A stretch of 64,000 nucleotides of DNA from NCBI GenBank assembly GCA_028284285.1, contig JANQSA010000072.1:62001-126000 (forward strand), written 5' to 3'. A program made the position numbers and the translations under genes. Shown here one piece after another: positions 1 through 8,579 of this stretch. How positions within the stretch are numbered: the stretch's first letter is position 1; each line of letters begins with the position of its first letter. Below the pieces are notes generated by a model, which saw only the letters and a program-made list of their open reading frames with translations, was not told where the DNA came from and made no database searches. The DNA is from Croceivirga sp. (lineage in GTDB: Bacteria > Bacteroidota > Bacteroidia > Flavobacteriales > Flavobacteriaceae).

Positions 1-1
1 C

Positions 2-898
2 GAAGTAAATGCTATCAACGCTGTAAAAGACAAATCGCAACTTGCTAAAGCCACGCTATATGTCACCTTAGAACCTTGTTCTCATTTTGGAAAAACACCA
101 CCCTGTGCGGACCTGATCTTACAATGCGGCATCCCAAAAGTTGTCATTGGCCTACTCGATCCAAATCCTAAAGTCTCCGGAAGAGGGATACAAAGATTAC
201 AGGACTCCGGTTGCGAAGTGGTAACGGGTGTCTTAAAGAACGAGTGTCGGGCATTACATAAACGCTTCCTGACCTTTCACGAAAAAAAGCGTCCTTTTAT
301 CACCTTGAAATGGGCCGAATCCCTGGACGGATGGATCGCTCCGGAGAAAACAGCACGTGAAAAAGATCCCGCCCCATTTTGGATCACCAATACCTATTCA
401 CGGCAACTCGTACATCGGCTAAGAGGTCAGGAAATGGCCATTTTGGTGGGTACCCATACGGTTCTGGAAGATAATCCCAGCTTGACCGTAAGGGATTGGA
501 GTGGACCCAACCCTATCCGGATCGCCCTGGACCGGCAGGGTAAAATTCCGCCGCATTACCACATTATGGACGGGAGCACAAGGACTATCATCCTAACCGA
601 AAAAAAAACCGCTCAACCGACACCAAAACACACTGTTGTTGAAGTATTGGATTTTTCCCGGGAAATCACGGTACAAATCAGTACCCTGTTGTTCGAACAC
701 AACATCCAGAGCGTATTGATAGAAGGAGGGGGAAAAACATTACAGGCCTTTATTGATACCCATCTTTGGGACGAAGCCCTGATATTTAAAGGGAACGCTG
801 TTTTAAAAAAAGGAATAAAAGCACCTTTTATCTCGGGAAGGACCGTAAGCACCCGAAAGATATTAAATGACACATTAATCCATTTGAGCAATGATTAA
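2..898 (+). CDS. ribD: Riboflavin biosynthesis protein RibD (5' end outside window)
   Basis: Bifunctional diaminohydroxyphosphoribosylaminopyrimidine deaminase / 5-amino-6-ribosylamino-uracil reductase, which carries out steps two and three of riboflavin synthesis in the cytoplasm. The frame is already open at base 2, so the N-terminus is cut by the window edge. What remains of the deaminase domain includes the zinc-binding PCSHFGKTPPCAD motif near bases 76-114, with both cysteines. The reductase domain begins at RPFITLKWAESLDG and contains the nucleotide-binding VGTHTVLEDNP and IEGGG stretches. The stop overlaps the next gene by 8 nt, which suggests translational coupling. Identification is firm; full length cannot be judged. 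Confidence 0.95.
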   Translation, partial: EVNAINAVKDKSQLAKATLYVTLEPCSHFGKTPPCADLILQCGIPKVVIGLLDPNPKVSGRGIQRLQDSGCEVVTGVLKNECRALHKRFLTFHEKKRPFITLKWAESLDGWIAPEKTAREKDPAPFWITNTYSRQLVHRLRGQEMAILVGTHTVLEDNPSLTVRDWSGPNPIRIALDRQGKIPPHYHIMDGSTRTIILTEKKTAQPTPKHTVVEVLDFSREITVQISTLLFEHNIQSVLIEGGGKTLQAFIDTHLWDEALIFKGNAVLKKGIKAPFISGRTVSTRKILNDTLIHLSND

Positions 899-1493
899 AA
901 ATATCATATTGGACTTTGGCGATGTATTCATTAATCTCGATAAGTCCGCTACCGCCAGGGAAATGCTGAAGTATGGATACACTACAACCACCCCTAACCT
1001 GGACAGTCTCTTTAAAGCATACGAGAAAGGAATCGTCTCCACTGAAGCTTTTTTAGAGGAGACAGGAAGATTATTTCCCACCGCTTCTTCACAAATTCTA
1101 AGGGATGCCTGGAATGCCATACTCCTGGATTTTCCGGATACCCGCCTGGAATTTATTGAAGCGCTAGCAGCAGAACAAAACTATCGTCTTTTCCTATTGA
1201 GCAACATTAATGAGCTCCATATCCGCTGGGTCGAGCAAAGTTTAGGGGTACAAAAAATGGAACGTTTTAAGCGTTCCTTTGAGGTTTTCTATCTCAGCTA
1301 CGAAATAAACATGCGAAAGCCCGATCCCGAGATCTTTGAATTTGTACTTGACGAAAATGGTCTCCTCCCTGAAGAGACACTTTTTGTGGATGACACCAAG
1401 GAAAATACGGATGCTGCTGCCGTATTGGGGCTTGCCACCTGGAATCTAAAAGTAGGGTATGAGGACATTACCCAACTTAAATCCCGTTTATAA
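891..1493 (+). CDS. HAD-superfamily phosphatase (subfamily IA, YihX-like)
   Basis: A 200-residue haloacid-dehalogenase-fold hydrolase, presumably a small-molecule phosphatase. All four motifs are visible: motif I DFGDV at residues 8-12 (nucleophile Asp8, acid/base Asp11), motif II in LLSNINE, motif III Lys in MRKPDPEIF, and motif IV in FVDDTKEN. The helical cap sits between motifs I and II. The gene overlaps ribD by 8 nt and its stop overlaps the next start (TAATG), so the three genes probably share a transcript. A role in dephosphorylating the RibD product, a step served by various HAD enzymes in bacteria, is possible from the position but is only an inference. Confidence 0.88.
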   Translation: MIKNIILDFGDVFINLDKSATAREMLKYGYTTTTPNLDSLFKAYEKGIVSTEAFLEETGRLFPTASSQILRDAWNAILLDFPDTRLEFIEALAAEQNYRLFLLSNINELHIRWVEQSLGVQKMERFKRSFEVFYLSYEINMRKPDPEIFEFVLDENGLLPEETLFVDDTKENTDAAAVLGLATWNLKVGYEDITQLKSRL

Positions 1494-2356
1494 TGCTGGA
1501 CCTCGCTCTTAGCGTACTTTGCTCAACCCTTATTTTTATAGTATTCAAACTATTTGCCACTTATAAAGTGCAAACCCTGTATGCCATTATAACAAACTAT
1601 GTGGTGGCCGGTATGCTCGGGATCATGATCAACCCCGAGCCCCTAAATATACAGGAGATAGTACATAAGTCCTGGTTCATGGAGACCGCCATTCTGGGTG
1701 TATTTTTTATTATCGTATTCAATATCATGGCAAAATCTTCGCAGGTCAATGGGGTTGGGGTTACTTCGGTAGCAACAAAAATGTCATTAGTGGTTCCTGT
1801 TGTATTTGCTCTTATGGTATATAAAGAAAGGCTTTCTTTTCTTCAGTTTATTGGAATAGCACTGGCTTTGATCGCGGTGTATTTAGCTACTATCAAAAAA
1901 AAGGAGGTTTCGGTCTCCAAACGTGATTTTTGGCTTCCTGTCCTTGTTTTCCTGGGATCCGGTGTAATAGATACTTCGATAAAATACATACAGGAGACCC
2001 ATCTCGGGAACGAAGAATTTCCGCTGTTTTCTTCCACCGTATTTGGAGCCGCCGCATTATCCGGCATCGTTTTTATGGTTCTCCAAATCAAACGTTCTCC
2101 CCTTAAAGTAAATTTTAAGAATGTACTTGGAGGAGTTTTTCTGGGAGTTCCCAATTATTTTTCCATCTATTACCTGTTACGTGCCTTGAAAAGTGATGTT
2201 TTGAACAGTTCCTCCATATTTACGCTTAACAACGTGTCTATTGTATTGTTCACCACACTTCTGGGGGTTATACTCTTTCAAGAAAGGTTAAGCCCGAAGA
2301 ATTGGTTGGGTGTAGGTTTCGCCGTAGTCAGCATTGTATTGGTAGCCTTATTTTGA
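1493..2356 (+). CDS. EamA/DMT-family membrane permease
   Basis: A 287-residue inner-membrane protein with about ten hydrophobic segments in two EamA-like halves, typical of drug/metabolite transporters. Hydrophobic stretches such as LALSVLCSTLIFIVFKLF at the N-terminus and VGFAVVSIVLVALF at the C-terminus support this. Substrate is unknown. The start overlaps the preceding stop by one base, and its own stop overlaps the next ATG (TGATG), placing it in the middle of a tightly packed four-gene unit from ribD to the YigZ gene. No substrate-specific residues can be read. Confidence 0.85.
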   Translation: MLDLALSVLCSTLIFIVFKLFATYKVQTLYAIITNYVVAGMLGIMINPEPLNIQEIVHKSWFMETAILGVFFIIVFNIMAKSSQVNGVGVTSVATKMSLVVPVVFALMVYKERLSFLQFIGIALALIAVYLATIKKKEVSVSKRDFWLPVLVFLGSGVIDTSIKYIQETHLGNEEFPLFSSTVFGAAALSGIVFMVLQIKRSPLKVNFKNVLGGVFLGVPNYFSIYYLLRALKSDVLNSSSIFTLNNVSIVLFTTLLGVILFQERLSPKNWLGVGFAVVSIVLVALF

Positions 2357-3000
2357 TGACCGTGGTATCCGATAACTTCAAAACCATACCGAATCCTTCC
2401 GCAGAAATACTTTTTAAAGAACAAAAAAGTAAGTTCTTTGGCTACGCCTTTCCTCTACAAAAAGAAGAAGAAATACCACCGCTTCTGGAAAAGCTTCGCA
2501 AAAAACACCCTGCGGCCCATCATGTATGTTATGCGTGGCAGCTAGGTGTAGCCCAAATTCAATATAGGGTGAATGACGACGGCGAACCCAAGAACACTGC
2601 CGGAAAACCTATATATGGACAGATCCGGTCTTTTGGTCTTACCAATATTCTGGTGGTTGTGGTCCGTATATTCGGGGGAACCAAACTTGGAACGGGAGGG
2701 CTGATAAAAGCCTACCGAACCACCGCATTACTTGCCCTAAGATCTGTTCCCCTAATTGAAGTTTTTAGTACGGTGACGCTCCATTTACTCTTTGACTATC
2801 CGCAATTGGATAGTGTTTTACGTCTGCTTAAAAAAATGGATGCCGTACTGGTCTCAAAGAAAATTGAAGTACGCAGCACTATAACGGCCACTATACGCAA
2901 GGATATTGCAGAAAGCGTGCTTCGGGAATTAGACAAAATACCCGGTCTTCAATCCAAACAAATTACCCCAGCTTCTCAAGGATCATGGGAGGGCACTTGA
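2356..3000 (+). CDS. YigZ/IMPACT family protein (UPF0029)
   Basis: A 214-residue YigZ-like protein, with an N-terminal IMPACT domain and a C-terminal DUF1949 ferredoxin-like domain. Diagnostic stretches are AAHHVCYAW and DGEPKNTAGKPI, followed by VVVVRIFGGTKLGTGGL. The family is linked to translation regulation by analogy with eukaryotic IMPACT, but its bacterial function is unsettled. The ATG at 2356 is preferred over one 18 codons upstream because it overlaps the stop of the preceding permease in the usual ATGA arrangement and because the family starts there. The 3' end overlaps the convergent thioesterase gene by 38 nt. Confidence 0.9.
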   Translation: MTVVSDNFKTIPNPSAEILFKEQKSKFFGYAFPLQKEEEIPPLLEKLRKKHPAAHHVCYAWQLGVAQIQYRVNDDGEPKNTAGKPIYGQIRSFGLTNILVVVVRIFGGTKLGTGGLIKAYRTTALLALRSVPLIEVFSTVTLHLLFDYPQLDSVLRLLKKMDAVLVSKKIEVRSTITATIRKDIAESVLRELDKIPGLQSKQITPASQGSWEGT

Positions 3001-3358
3001 CCGGTTTGTTTTTTTCTTTGTCCATAAAGACTAAAGTAGTGCTGGCAAGGACCAACAGTTCTCTATTTTCATTATAGATTTTGTAGTCAAAATTGATTCG
3101 GACCAGGGGTTTATCCTTCAGATAGGTTTCAACAGTGAGAAGGTCGTCGTACTTGGCCGACTTTTTGTATTGAATTTGTAAGTGTATTACCGGAAGGAAA
3201 ATACCGTCATCTTCAAGTTTTTTATATGAAATTCCAAGGGAACGTAGCCATTCTACCCTCCCAACCTCAAGATATTCAGCATACCTACCATGATATACTA
3301 CTCCCATTTGATCGGTCTCCGAATATCTTACCCGGAAAGAAACTTTGTTAAAATTCAT
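2963..3358 (-). CDS. Acyl-CoA thioesterase, YbgC/FadM-like hotdog fold
   Basis: A 131-residue single-hotdog 4HBT-type thioesterase that hydrolyses acyl-CoA. The family signature near residues 13-35 is clear: YSETDQMGVVYHGRYAEYLE, with the catalytic Asp in ETDQMG and the conserved Tyr-His-Gly. It is transcribed towards the YigZ gene and the two coding regions overlap tail to tail by 38 nt. Substrate preference cannot be read from sequence. The gene runs divergently from dnaA across a 205-nt AT-rich intergenic region. Confidence 0.9.
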   Translation of the reverse strand: MNFNKVSFRVRYSETDQMGVVYHGRYAEYLEVGRVEWLRSLGISYKKLEDDGIFLPVIHLQIQYKKSAKYDDLLTVETYLKDKPLVRINFDYKIYNENRELLVLASTTLVFMDKEKNKPVKCPPMILEKLG

Positions 3359-3563
3359 TTAATTTCCTGAAAAACGATATATTTATAGGCTGGATTTTTG
3401 CGACCAAAACATGCAAAAAAAAAAGTATATTTTCAACTGACAAATGATTTTTTTTTTAGTTTTTTTGTGCACATATTTGTCGCGTTCTGAGCAACAGGGA
3501 TACCCCCAAAAGTTTTGATCATAAAACTTAATCACTAACCAACAACTAAGGAACTATCTGAGC
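3359..3563. promoter_or_regulatory. Divergent intergenic region upstream of dnaA
   Basis: This AT-rich stretch separates the leftward thioesterase gene from rightward dnaA. It contains long A and T runs around 3410-3470. A CATATTTG at about 3472-3479 is one mismatch from the flavobacterial -7 consensus TAnnTTTG. I searched by eye for DnaA boxes (TTATNCACA and complement) and found no convincing cluster, so I do not call an origin here. Confidence 0.4.
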
Positions 3564-4988
3564 ATGAGTGTTACTGCATCTTCCGTATGGAAAAATTGTT
3601 TGGTTTTTATCCAAGATAACATCCAACCGCAGGCATTCAAAACATGGTTTCTTCCTATAAAGCCTATACGCTTGGCAGACAATGCGTTGAGCATAGAGGT
3701 GCCCAGTAAATTTTTTTACGAGTGGTTGGAGGAACACTATGTAAAGCTTTTAAAAGTAGCGTTGCGTAAGGAGTTAGGCTCCAATGCTAAACTGATTTAT
3801 ATTATTAAAATGGAAAACAAGTACGGTGGTAATGAATCTTTCACGGAAAAGATTCCCAGTAGTAACCGTTCTGCAATGGCCCCCCAGGAGTTGGATGTCC
3901 CTATTACCTCTAAAAATCCGGAGCTAAAGAATCCATTTGTAATACCGGGTATCCGCAACATAAAAATAGAGTCTCAACTCAATCCCAACTATAATTTTGA
4001 AAATTTTTTAGAAGGGGATTCCAACAGGCTGGCCCGGTCCGCAGGTTTGGCAGTAGCCAATAAACCCGGGGGCACTTCCTTTAATCCCTTAATGGTATTT
4101 GGTGGCGTGGGCTTAGGTAAAACCCATCTTGCACATGCCATTGGAGTAGATATTAAAGATAAATATCCCGAAAAAACGGTGCTCTACATCTCTGCTGAAA
4201 AATTTACACAACAGTATATAGAATCAGTAAAAAAGAACACCCGAAACGATTTTATCCATTTTTACCAACTGATCGACGTACTGATCATAGATGATGTACA
4301 ATTTCTTTCCGGGAAGTCCGGCACCCAGGATGTGTTCTTCCATATCTTTAACCATTTACATCAAAACGGGAAACAGGTCATCTTGACCTCGGATAAAGCT
4401 CCTGTGGATATGCAGGACATTGAGCAACGGTTACTGTCAAGATTCAAATGGGGTTTATCCGCTGAGCTGCAAAGCCCGGATTATGAAACCAGGGTCTCCA
4501 TACTAAAAAACAAGTTATACCGCGACGGGGTGGAAATGCCCGAAGATATCGTTGACCACGTAGCCAAGAATATAAAGACGAATATCAGAGAACTGGAAGG
4601 CGCAATTATATCACTTATCGCCCAGGCTTCCTTTACCAGAAAAGAGATCACATTAGAACTTGCCCAACAAATAGTGGAGAAGTTCGTAAAGAATACCAAA
4701 AGGGAAGTTTCCATAGATTATATCCAAAAAGTAGTTTCCGATTATTTTGAAATGGATGTTGCCACTTTACAGTCCAAAACGCGGAAACGTCATATTGTCC
4801 AGGCGCGTCAATTGGCGATGTTCTTTGCCAAAAAGTTCACAAAAGCCTCACTGGCCAGCATTGGTTCCCAAATAGGAAAAAGGGACCATGCTACGGTTTT
4901 ACACGCCTGCAAAACAGTGGAAAACCTGGCGGAGACCGACAAACAGTTCCGAAAGTATAAAGAAGACCTGGACAAAAAATTCTCCTAA
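3564..4988 (+). CDS. dnaA: Chromosomal replication initiator DnaA
   Basis: A 474-residue replication initiator that binds DnaA boxes at oriC and opens the duplex in an ATP-dependent way. Domain I lies at residues 1-85 (VWKNCLVFIQDNIQPQAFKTW). It is followed by a linker and an AAA+ domain with Walker A GGVGLGKTHLAHA near residue 180, Walker B LIIDDVQFL near 243, and a sensor II region. The C-terminal domain IV carries the DnaA-box-binding signature GKRDHATVLHACK. Length is normal. It is followed after 12 nt by a low-molecular-weight phosphatase gene on the same strand. Confidence 0.98.
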   Translation: MSVTASSVWKNCLVFIQDNIQPQAFKTWFLPIKPIRLADNALSIEVPSKFFYEWLEEHYVKLLKVALRKELGSNAKLIYIIKMENKYGGNESFTEKIPSSNRSAMAPQELDVPITSKNPELKNPFVIPGIRNIKIESQLNPNYNFENFLEGDSNRLARSAGLAVANKPGGTSFNPLMVFGGVGLGKTHLAHAIGVDIKDKYPEKTVLYISAEKFTQQYIESVKKNTRNDFIHFYQLIDVLIIDDVQFLSGKSGTQDVFFHIFNHLHQNGKQVILTSDKAPVDMQDIEQRLLSRFKWGLSAELQSPDYETRVSILKNKLYRDGVEMPEDIVDHVAKNIKTNIRELEGAIISLIAQASFTRKEITLELAQQIVEKFVKNTKREVSIDYIQKVVSDYFEMDVATLQSKTRKRHIVQARQLAMFFAKKFTKASLASIGSQIGKRDHATVLHACKTVENLAETDKQFRKYKEDLDKKFS

Positions 4989-5000
4989 GACCCATGCACG

Positions 5001-5459
5001 ATGACCAAAATTCTAATGGTATGTCTGGGAAATATCTGCAGATCCCCATTGGCTGAGGGGATCCTAGAAGCTAAGGTAGACCCAAAACACGTAATTGTCG
5101 ATTCTGCAGGAACTGCGGGTTATCATATCGGAGAACCTCCGGATGAACGCTCCGTACAGGTGGCCAAAAAGTATGGGATAGACATTAGCGGGCAACGTTG
5201 CAGACAGTTTGTCATTGATGATTTTTCCCGTTTTGACCGTATTTACGTTATGGACCATAGCAATTATCAGGCCCTTGTATCCCAAGCCACTACGGCATAC
5301 GAAAAGAATAAGATCAAGCTTTTACTGGAGGAAACGGATTTGGGAGTGGTAGAGGTCCCTGACCCTTACTACGGAGGAAGGGATGGTTTTGAAAAGGTTT
5401 ATGCCCTGATCAATAGTGCATGTGAGGCGATAGCCCGGAAAATCAGTACAGATGGATGA
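5001..5459 (+). CDS. Low-molecular-weight protein-tyrosine phosphatase
   Basis: A 152-residue cytoplasmic phosphatase. The CX5R P-loop is at the N-terminus (VCLGNICRSP, Cys8 nucleophile, Arg14), and the general-acid Asp lies in the C-terminal VPDPYYGG loop, so both catalytic elements are present. The gene follows dnaA by 12 nt and overlaps the next methylase gene by 8 nt, so it is probably co-transcribed with both. The physiological substrate is unknown; homologues act on phosphotyrosine proteins of envelope polysaccharide systems, but no such system is nearby. Confidence 0.93.
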   Translation: MTKILMVCLGNICRSPLAEGILEAKVDPKHVIVDSAGTAGYHIGEPPDERSVQVAKKYGIDISGQRCRQFVIDDFSRFDRIYVMDHSNYQALVSQATTAYEKNKIKLLLEETDLGVVEVPDPYYGGRDGFEKVYALINSACEAIARKISTDG

Positions 5460-6183
5460 GATAAAAAAACCTAGTTTAGTAGTAGGGAAACTATATCTGA
5501 TCCCCACCATGCTGGGTGACAACGCCCCTTTGGAAGTCTTACCTATTTCCATTAAGCGGATTATTGAAAATGTTGATCATTACATTGTTGAAAACGAAAA
5601 GTCGGCCCGGAGATTCATTAAAAGGATAAGCCCTGCCAAATCGCAACCTGAACTTCATTTTTATGTGTTGAACAAATACACTGACCCCTCGGAAATGCCT
5701 GGTTTTTTAGATCCCTGTATACAAGGTTTGAATATTGCTTTATTATCCGAAGCGGGTTCCCCGGGGATAGCCGATCCGGGGGCTGATATAGTGCAAATAG
5801 CGCATAAAAAAAAGATACAGGTAGTGCCCGTAGTTGGCCCTTCTTCCATACTAATGGCCATGATGGCCAGTGGGATGAATGGTCAAAACTTTGCTTTTAC
5901 GGGATATCTTCCCATAGAGAATGACTTGAGGGGGAAAGCCATAAAATCACTAGAAAAGCTTTCATTTGAAACGGGACAAGCACAAATTTTTATTGAAACT
6001 CCTTATAGAAATGACAAGCTTTTCCAGGAGTTAATAAAAAAGCTCAAGCCCTCCACCCGTCTTTGTTTAGCTTCCGATATCACCCTTCTTACCGAGAGTA
6101 TTTCCACAAAGACCGTTAACGAATGGCGAAGAATTGAAGTTACCCTGCACAAAAGGCCTACCGTTTTTATTATTCAGGCCTGA
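5452..6183 (+). CDS. RsmI-like SAM-dependent methyltransferase (tetrapyrrole methylase fold)
   Basis: A 243-residue protein of the tetrapyrrole-methylase/RsmI family. It has the N-terminal LYLIPTMLGD equivalent of the GxP loop, then EAGSPGIADPGA and VVPVVGPSSILMAMMASG, which form the SAM and active-site regions. RsmI methylates the 2'-O of C1402 in 16S rRNA. This sequence is divergent from canonical RsmI at the N-terminus (MLGDNAPLEVLP in place of the usual IGNL motif), so it may be the second RsmI-like paralogue common in Bacteroidota. It overlaps the phosphatase gene by 8 nt. Confidence 0.8.
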   Translation: MDEIKKPSLVVGKLYLIPTMLGDNAPLEVLPISIKRIIENVDHYIVENEKSARRFIKRISPAKSQPELHFYVLNKYTDPSEMPGFLDPCIQGLNIALLSEAGSPGIADPGADIVQIAHKKKIQVVPVVGPSSILMAMMASGMNGQNFAFTGYLPIENDLRGKAIKSLEKLSFETGQAQIFIETPYRNDKLFQELIKKLKPSTRLCLASDITLLTESISTKTVNEWRRIEVTLHKRPTVFIIQA

Positions 6184-6222
6184 CGGGCTGAACGAATAAA
6201 AAAAGTAAGCCCTTGATATAAT

Positions 6223-6873
6223 TTAAACCTTGGGGTTGTGTACCGGTTTAATTTCAGATATATCGTAACCGGCAAATTTTCTCATGTAGTAGGCCACTGA
6301 ACTACCGTAAGCATCAGAGAAATCCTGTTGTCCATAGGACCGAAGATATTTCTTCACATTACCGGCTCCGGCCAGGTGGGCGGCAGCCACTATGCCTGAC
6401 TCGGTTATGGTAACCCCATTTATTTTTTTTCCCACAAACCTTTTGATATCCCTCCGTAATATCCATTTATTCCGGGCGATATTCATTTGAAAAACAGTTT
6501 CCTGGAGTTCAGGATCATCCAGAAATGCTACAGGGTCATATACCCCCATAAGCTTGAGTGTTCCCTTTCCAAACTGATATTTGCCAAGATATCCCAAAGT
6601 ATTTACCGTATCGTAATCCCCCTGCGATTCTTTAAAGGCAAGTGCTTCTTTAAAACCAATAAAAGAATGGTCTAAAAAGACAATCGGAGCGTTTTGGTTG
6701 CTGTCCAGACTACTGCTGTCAGCATAGGCAATCTTGGCGATCAATTCGTCCTTAACCATCAGTTCTTCAGGAATTACAATTACACCTGGTTGAACGCCTC
6801 TGTAAGCGAAACTGGTTAGGACGATAATTATGGCAAGAAGGCCTAAAAAATTAATCCACCTTTTCATAAGCAT
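6223..6873 (-). CDS. Exported lysozyme/transglycosylase-fold protein
   Basis: A 216-residue protein with one N-terminal hydrophobic segment (WINFLGLLAIIIVLTSFAY), probably an uncleaved anchor or signal peptide. Around residues 75-105 a lytic-transglycosylase-like pattern occurs: a catalytic-type Glu in FKESQGDY followed by NTLGYLGKYQFG. The C-terminal half has VAAAHLAGAGNVKKYL, typical of lysozyme-fold enzymes. Likely a periplasmic peptidoglycan-cleaving enzyme; databases often name such proteins peptidoglycan-binding, although no LysM domain is visible. The start could be Met1 or Met3. A -7-like TATATTTG and a palindrome lie upstream. Confidence 0.65.
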   Translation of the reverse strand: MLMKRWINFLGLLAIIIVLTSFAYRGVQPGVIVIPEELMVKDELIAKIAYADSSSLDSNQNAPIVFLDHSFIGFKEALAFKESQGDYDTVNTLGYLGKYQFGKGTLKLMGVYDPVAFLDDPELQETVFQMNIARNKWILRRDIKRFVGKKINGVTITESGIVAAAHLAGAGNVKKYLRSYGQQDFSDAYGSSVAYYMRKFAGYDISEIKPVHNPKV

Positions 6874-6880
6874 TCATTTA

Positions 6881-6915
6881 AATCTGCACGCAGATTAAAT
6901 TGGGCGGCAAATATA
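6881..6915 (-). promoter_or_regulatory. -7 element and palindrome upstream of the lysozyme-fold gene
   Basis: Read on the minus strand, TATATTTG (6908-6915) matches the flavobacterial -7 consensus TAnnTTTG. A perfect inverted repeat AATCTGC-AC-GCAGATT (6881-6896) lies just downstream, in the predicted 5' leader 8 bases before the start codon. It could be an operator or an RNA hairpin that hides the start. No matching -33 TTG is found at the usual spacing. Confidence 0.35.
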
Positions 6916-7011
6916 AGGGGGGAATTCTATTTGGGAAATGATAAATCTCATAAGTTTTTCCTAAACCCTTGATAAATAACGTTAAACCGCAATTAAATTC
7001 GTTAATCCACG

Positions 7012-8058
7012 CTAGCGGCGGATGCTCTGCTGGTTTAACCATCGGACGTACTGTACTTTATTTCGGTTGTGTTGCACAAGGGTTTTGGCAAACTTATGAT
7101 AACCGAAGTTCGAAATGTCAGCTACAAAGTATAGATAATCGTGTTGTTCCGCATTAAGTACCGCATCAATGCTGGAGATATCGGGCATGGTTACAGGCCC
7201 GGGAGGAAGCCCCGCATATTTGTAGGTATTGTAAGGAGAATCAATTTCCAAATCCCGATACAACACTCTCTTGATTATGGTATCAAAATTTCCGGTCTCC
7301 TTCTTTATGGCATAGATCACCGTCGGGTCTGCTTGTAACCGCATTCCCCGTTTTAACCTGTTCAGATATACCCCGGCTACTCTTGGTCGTTCGTCAACCT
7401 TAGCGCTCTCCTTTTGTACTATTGACGCCAAAGTGGACACTTCTTTGGGATGCAAGCCAAGTTCCTTACATTTTTGCTTTCTCTGCGGATTCCAAAACCG
7501 GTGGTACTCCTGTAACATCCTATCTCTGAATTGTTCTGCAGAGGTATTCCAAAAAAGCTCATACGTATTGGGTAAATAAAAGGTAATCTCATGCTCCTGA
7601 TCAAATCCATTCTCCAGGAGGTAGGTAGCATCCTCCATCGCCTGAATTAAACTGGCACTGTCTGCTTCTATTTGTTGGGCCACCCGCTGTGCAAGAGCCG
7701 CTACATTGTCCTGGTTATTAAAAGATACCTTTACCGGGATATTACCAATCCTAAGCGTATTAATGATTTCGTTATTATTCATTCCTTTGCGGATGGCAAA
7801 CTTTCCCGCCTTAACATAGCTACTGTACCCTTTGCGCTCGGCTACTGCTTCAAAAGTGGCCAGGTCTTTCAACAAAGGCCTGAATTGTTCTTTCACCTTT
7901 TCGAAGGTCGCATCCGAAGGAATAAAAACATACGCTACTTCATTTTTGAAGGCTGTATTGGGTGTAAAAATGGCAGTGTAAATTGTATAGGCCAAGAAAG
8001 CACAAACTGCCAAACCCAGCAAAGCCGTAGCCCAAAGAACTTTTTTAAGATTGCTCAA
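7012..8058 (-). CDS. mltG: Endolytic murein transglycosylase MltG
   Basis: A 348-residue YceG-like membrane-anchored enzyme that cuts nascent glycan strands. An N-terminal transmembrane helix (ATALLGLAVCAFLAYTIYTAI) is followed by a LysM-like region and the catalytic domain. That domain contains the family motifs ASIVQKESAK (catalytic Glu), AGVYLNRLKRGMRLQADPTV, SPYNTYKYAGLPPGP and a C-terminal FVADISNFGYHKFAKT. The gene overlaps the upstream acetyltransferase by 4 nt, which overlaps dapF in turn, giving a cell-wall oriented operon dapF-acetyltransferase-mltG. Confidence 0.95.
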   Translation of the reverse strand: MSNLKKVLWATALLGLAVCAFLAYTIYTAIFTPNTAFKNEVAYVFIPSDATFEKVKEQFRPLLKDLATFEAVAERKGYSSYVKAGKFAIRKGMNNNEIINTLRIGNIPVKVSFNNQDNVAALAQRVAQQIEADSASLIQAMEDATYLLENGFDQEHEITFYLPNTYELFWNTSAEQFRDRMLQEYHRFWNPQRKQKCKELGLHPKEVSTLASIVQKESAKVDERPRVAGVYLNRLKRGMRLQADPTVIYAIKKETGNFDTIIKRVLYRDLEIDSPYNTYKYAGLPPGPVTMPDISSIDAVLNAEQHDYLYFVADISNFGYHKFAKTLVQHNRNKVQYVRWLNQQSIRR

Positions 8059-8579
8059 GGTCGTATTTTTTGGTATAAAACTTCATTCTTGTAGGCATTC
8101 CCCCACCGTACCCAATCCTTTTTTACCCCTGCTATGGTAAACCCGAGTTTTTCAAAAACATGCCTGCTGGCAGCATTATCTTCAAGAATATTGGCATACA
8201 CCTGGTGGAGGTTTAAAACGGAAAATGCGTAGTCGACAAACAGTGTAATGGCTTCCGCACCCATTCCCTTATTTCGATCCGCTGCGTTCAAAACTACAAT
8301 ACCTAAGCCTGCCCGACTATTTTTTGGATCAAAATCAAACATATCTATCAGCCCTTTTATATTTCCTTCCGGGTCACATACGGATAGCCGTAGTTGCTTT
8401 ACCTCAAAAATATCCCTATGAGCATTATCCAGATATTTTTTCAAAACTGCTCTGGAATAAGGAACAAGCGTACCGCTTATTTCCCAAACCCCGGTATCAT
8501 TTTCCAGTTGATACAAAAAATCCAGGTCCTGAGGTTCAAGCGCCCGTAAAAAGCATTTTTTTCCAGTTAACTTTACCAT
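8055..8579 (-). CDS. GNAT-family N-acetyltransferase (RimJ/RimL type)
   Basis: A 174-residue acetyltransferase of the RimJ/RimL-like GNAT group. The family-typical start LRALEPQDLDFLYQLEND, the acetyl-CoA loop around RNKGMGAEAITLFVDYAF, and VYANILEDNAASRHVFEKLGF are all present. The substrate may be a protein N-terminus or a small molecule and cannot be read. It overlaps dapF by 7 nt upstream and mltG by 4 nt downstream, so it belongs to the same transcript. Confidence 0.88.
   Translation of the reverse strand: MVKLTGKKCFLRALEPQDLDFLYQLENDTGVWEISGTLVPYSRAVLKKYLDNAHRDIFEVKQLRLSVCDPEGNIKGLIDMFDFDPKNSRAGLGIVVLNAADRNKGMGAEAITLFVDYAFSVLNLHQVYANILEDNAASRHVFEKLGFTIAGVKKDWVRWGNAYKNEVLYQKIRP

Noticed and set aside
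3359..3563. Replication origin upstream of dnaA
   Set aside because: No cluster of DnaA boxes or unwinding-element arrangement could be recognised. A GC-skew plot of the full genome would be needed.
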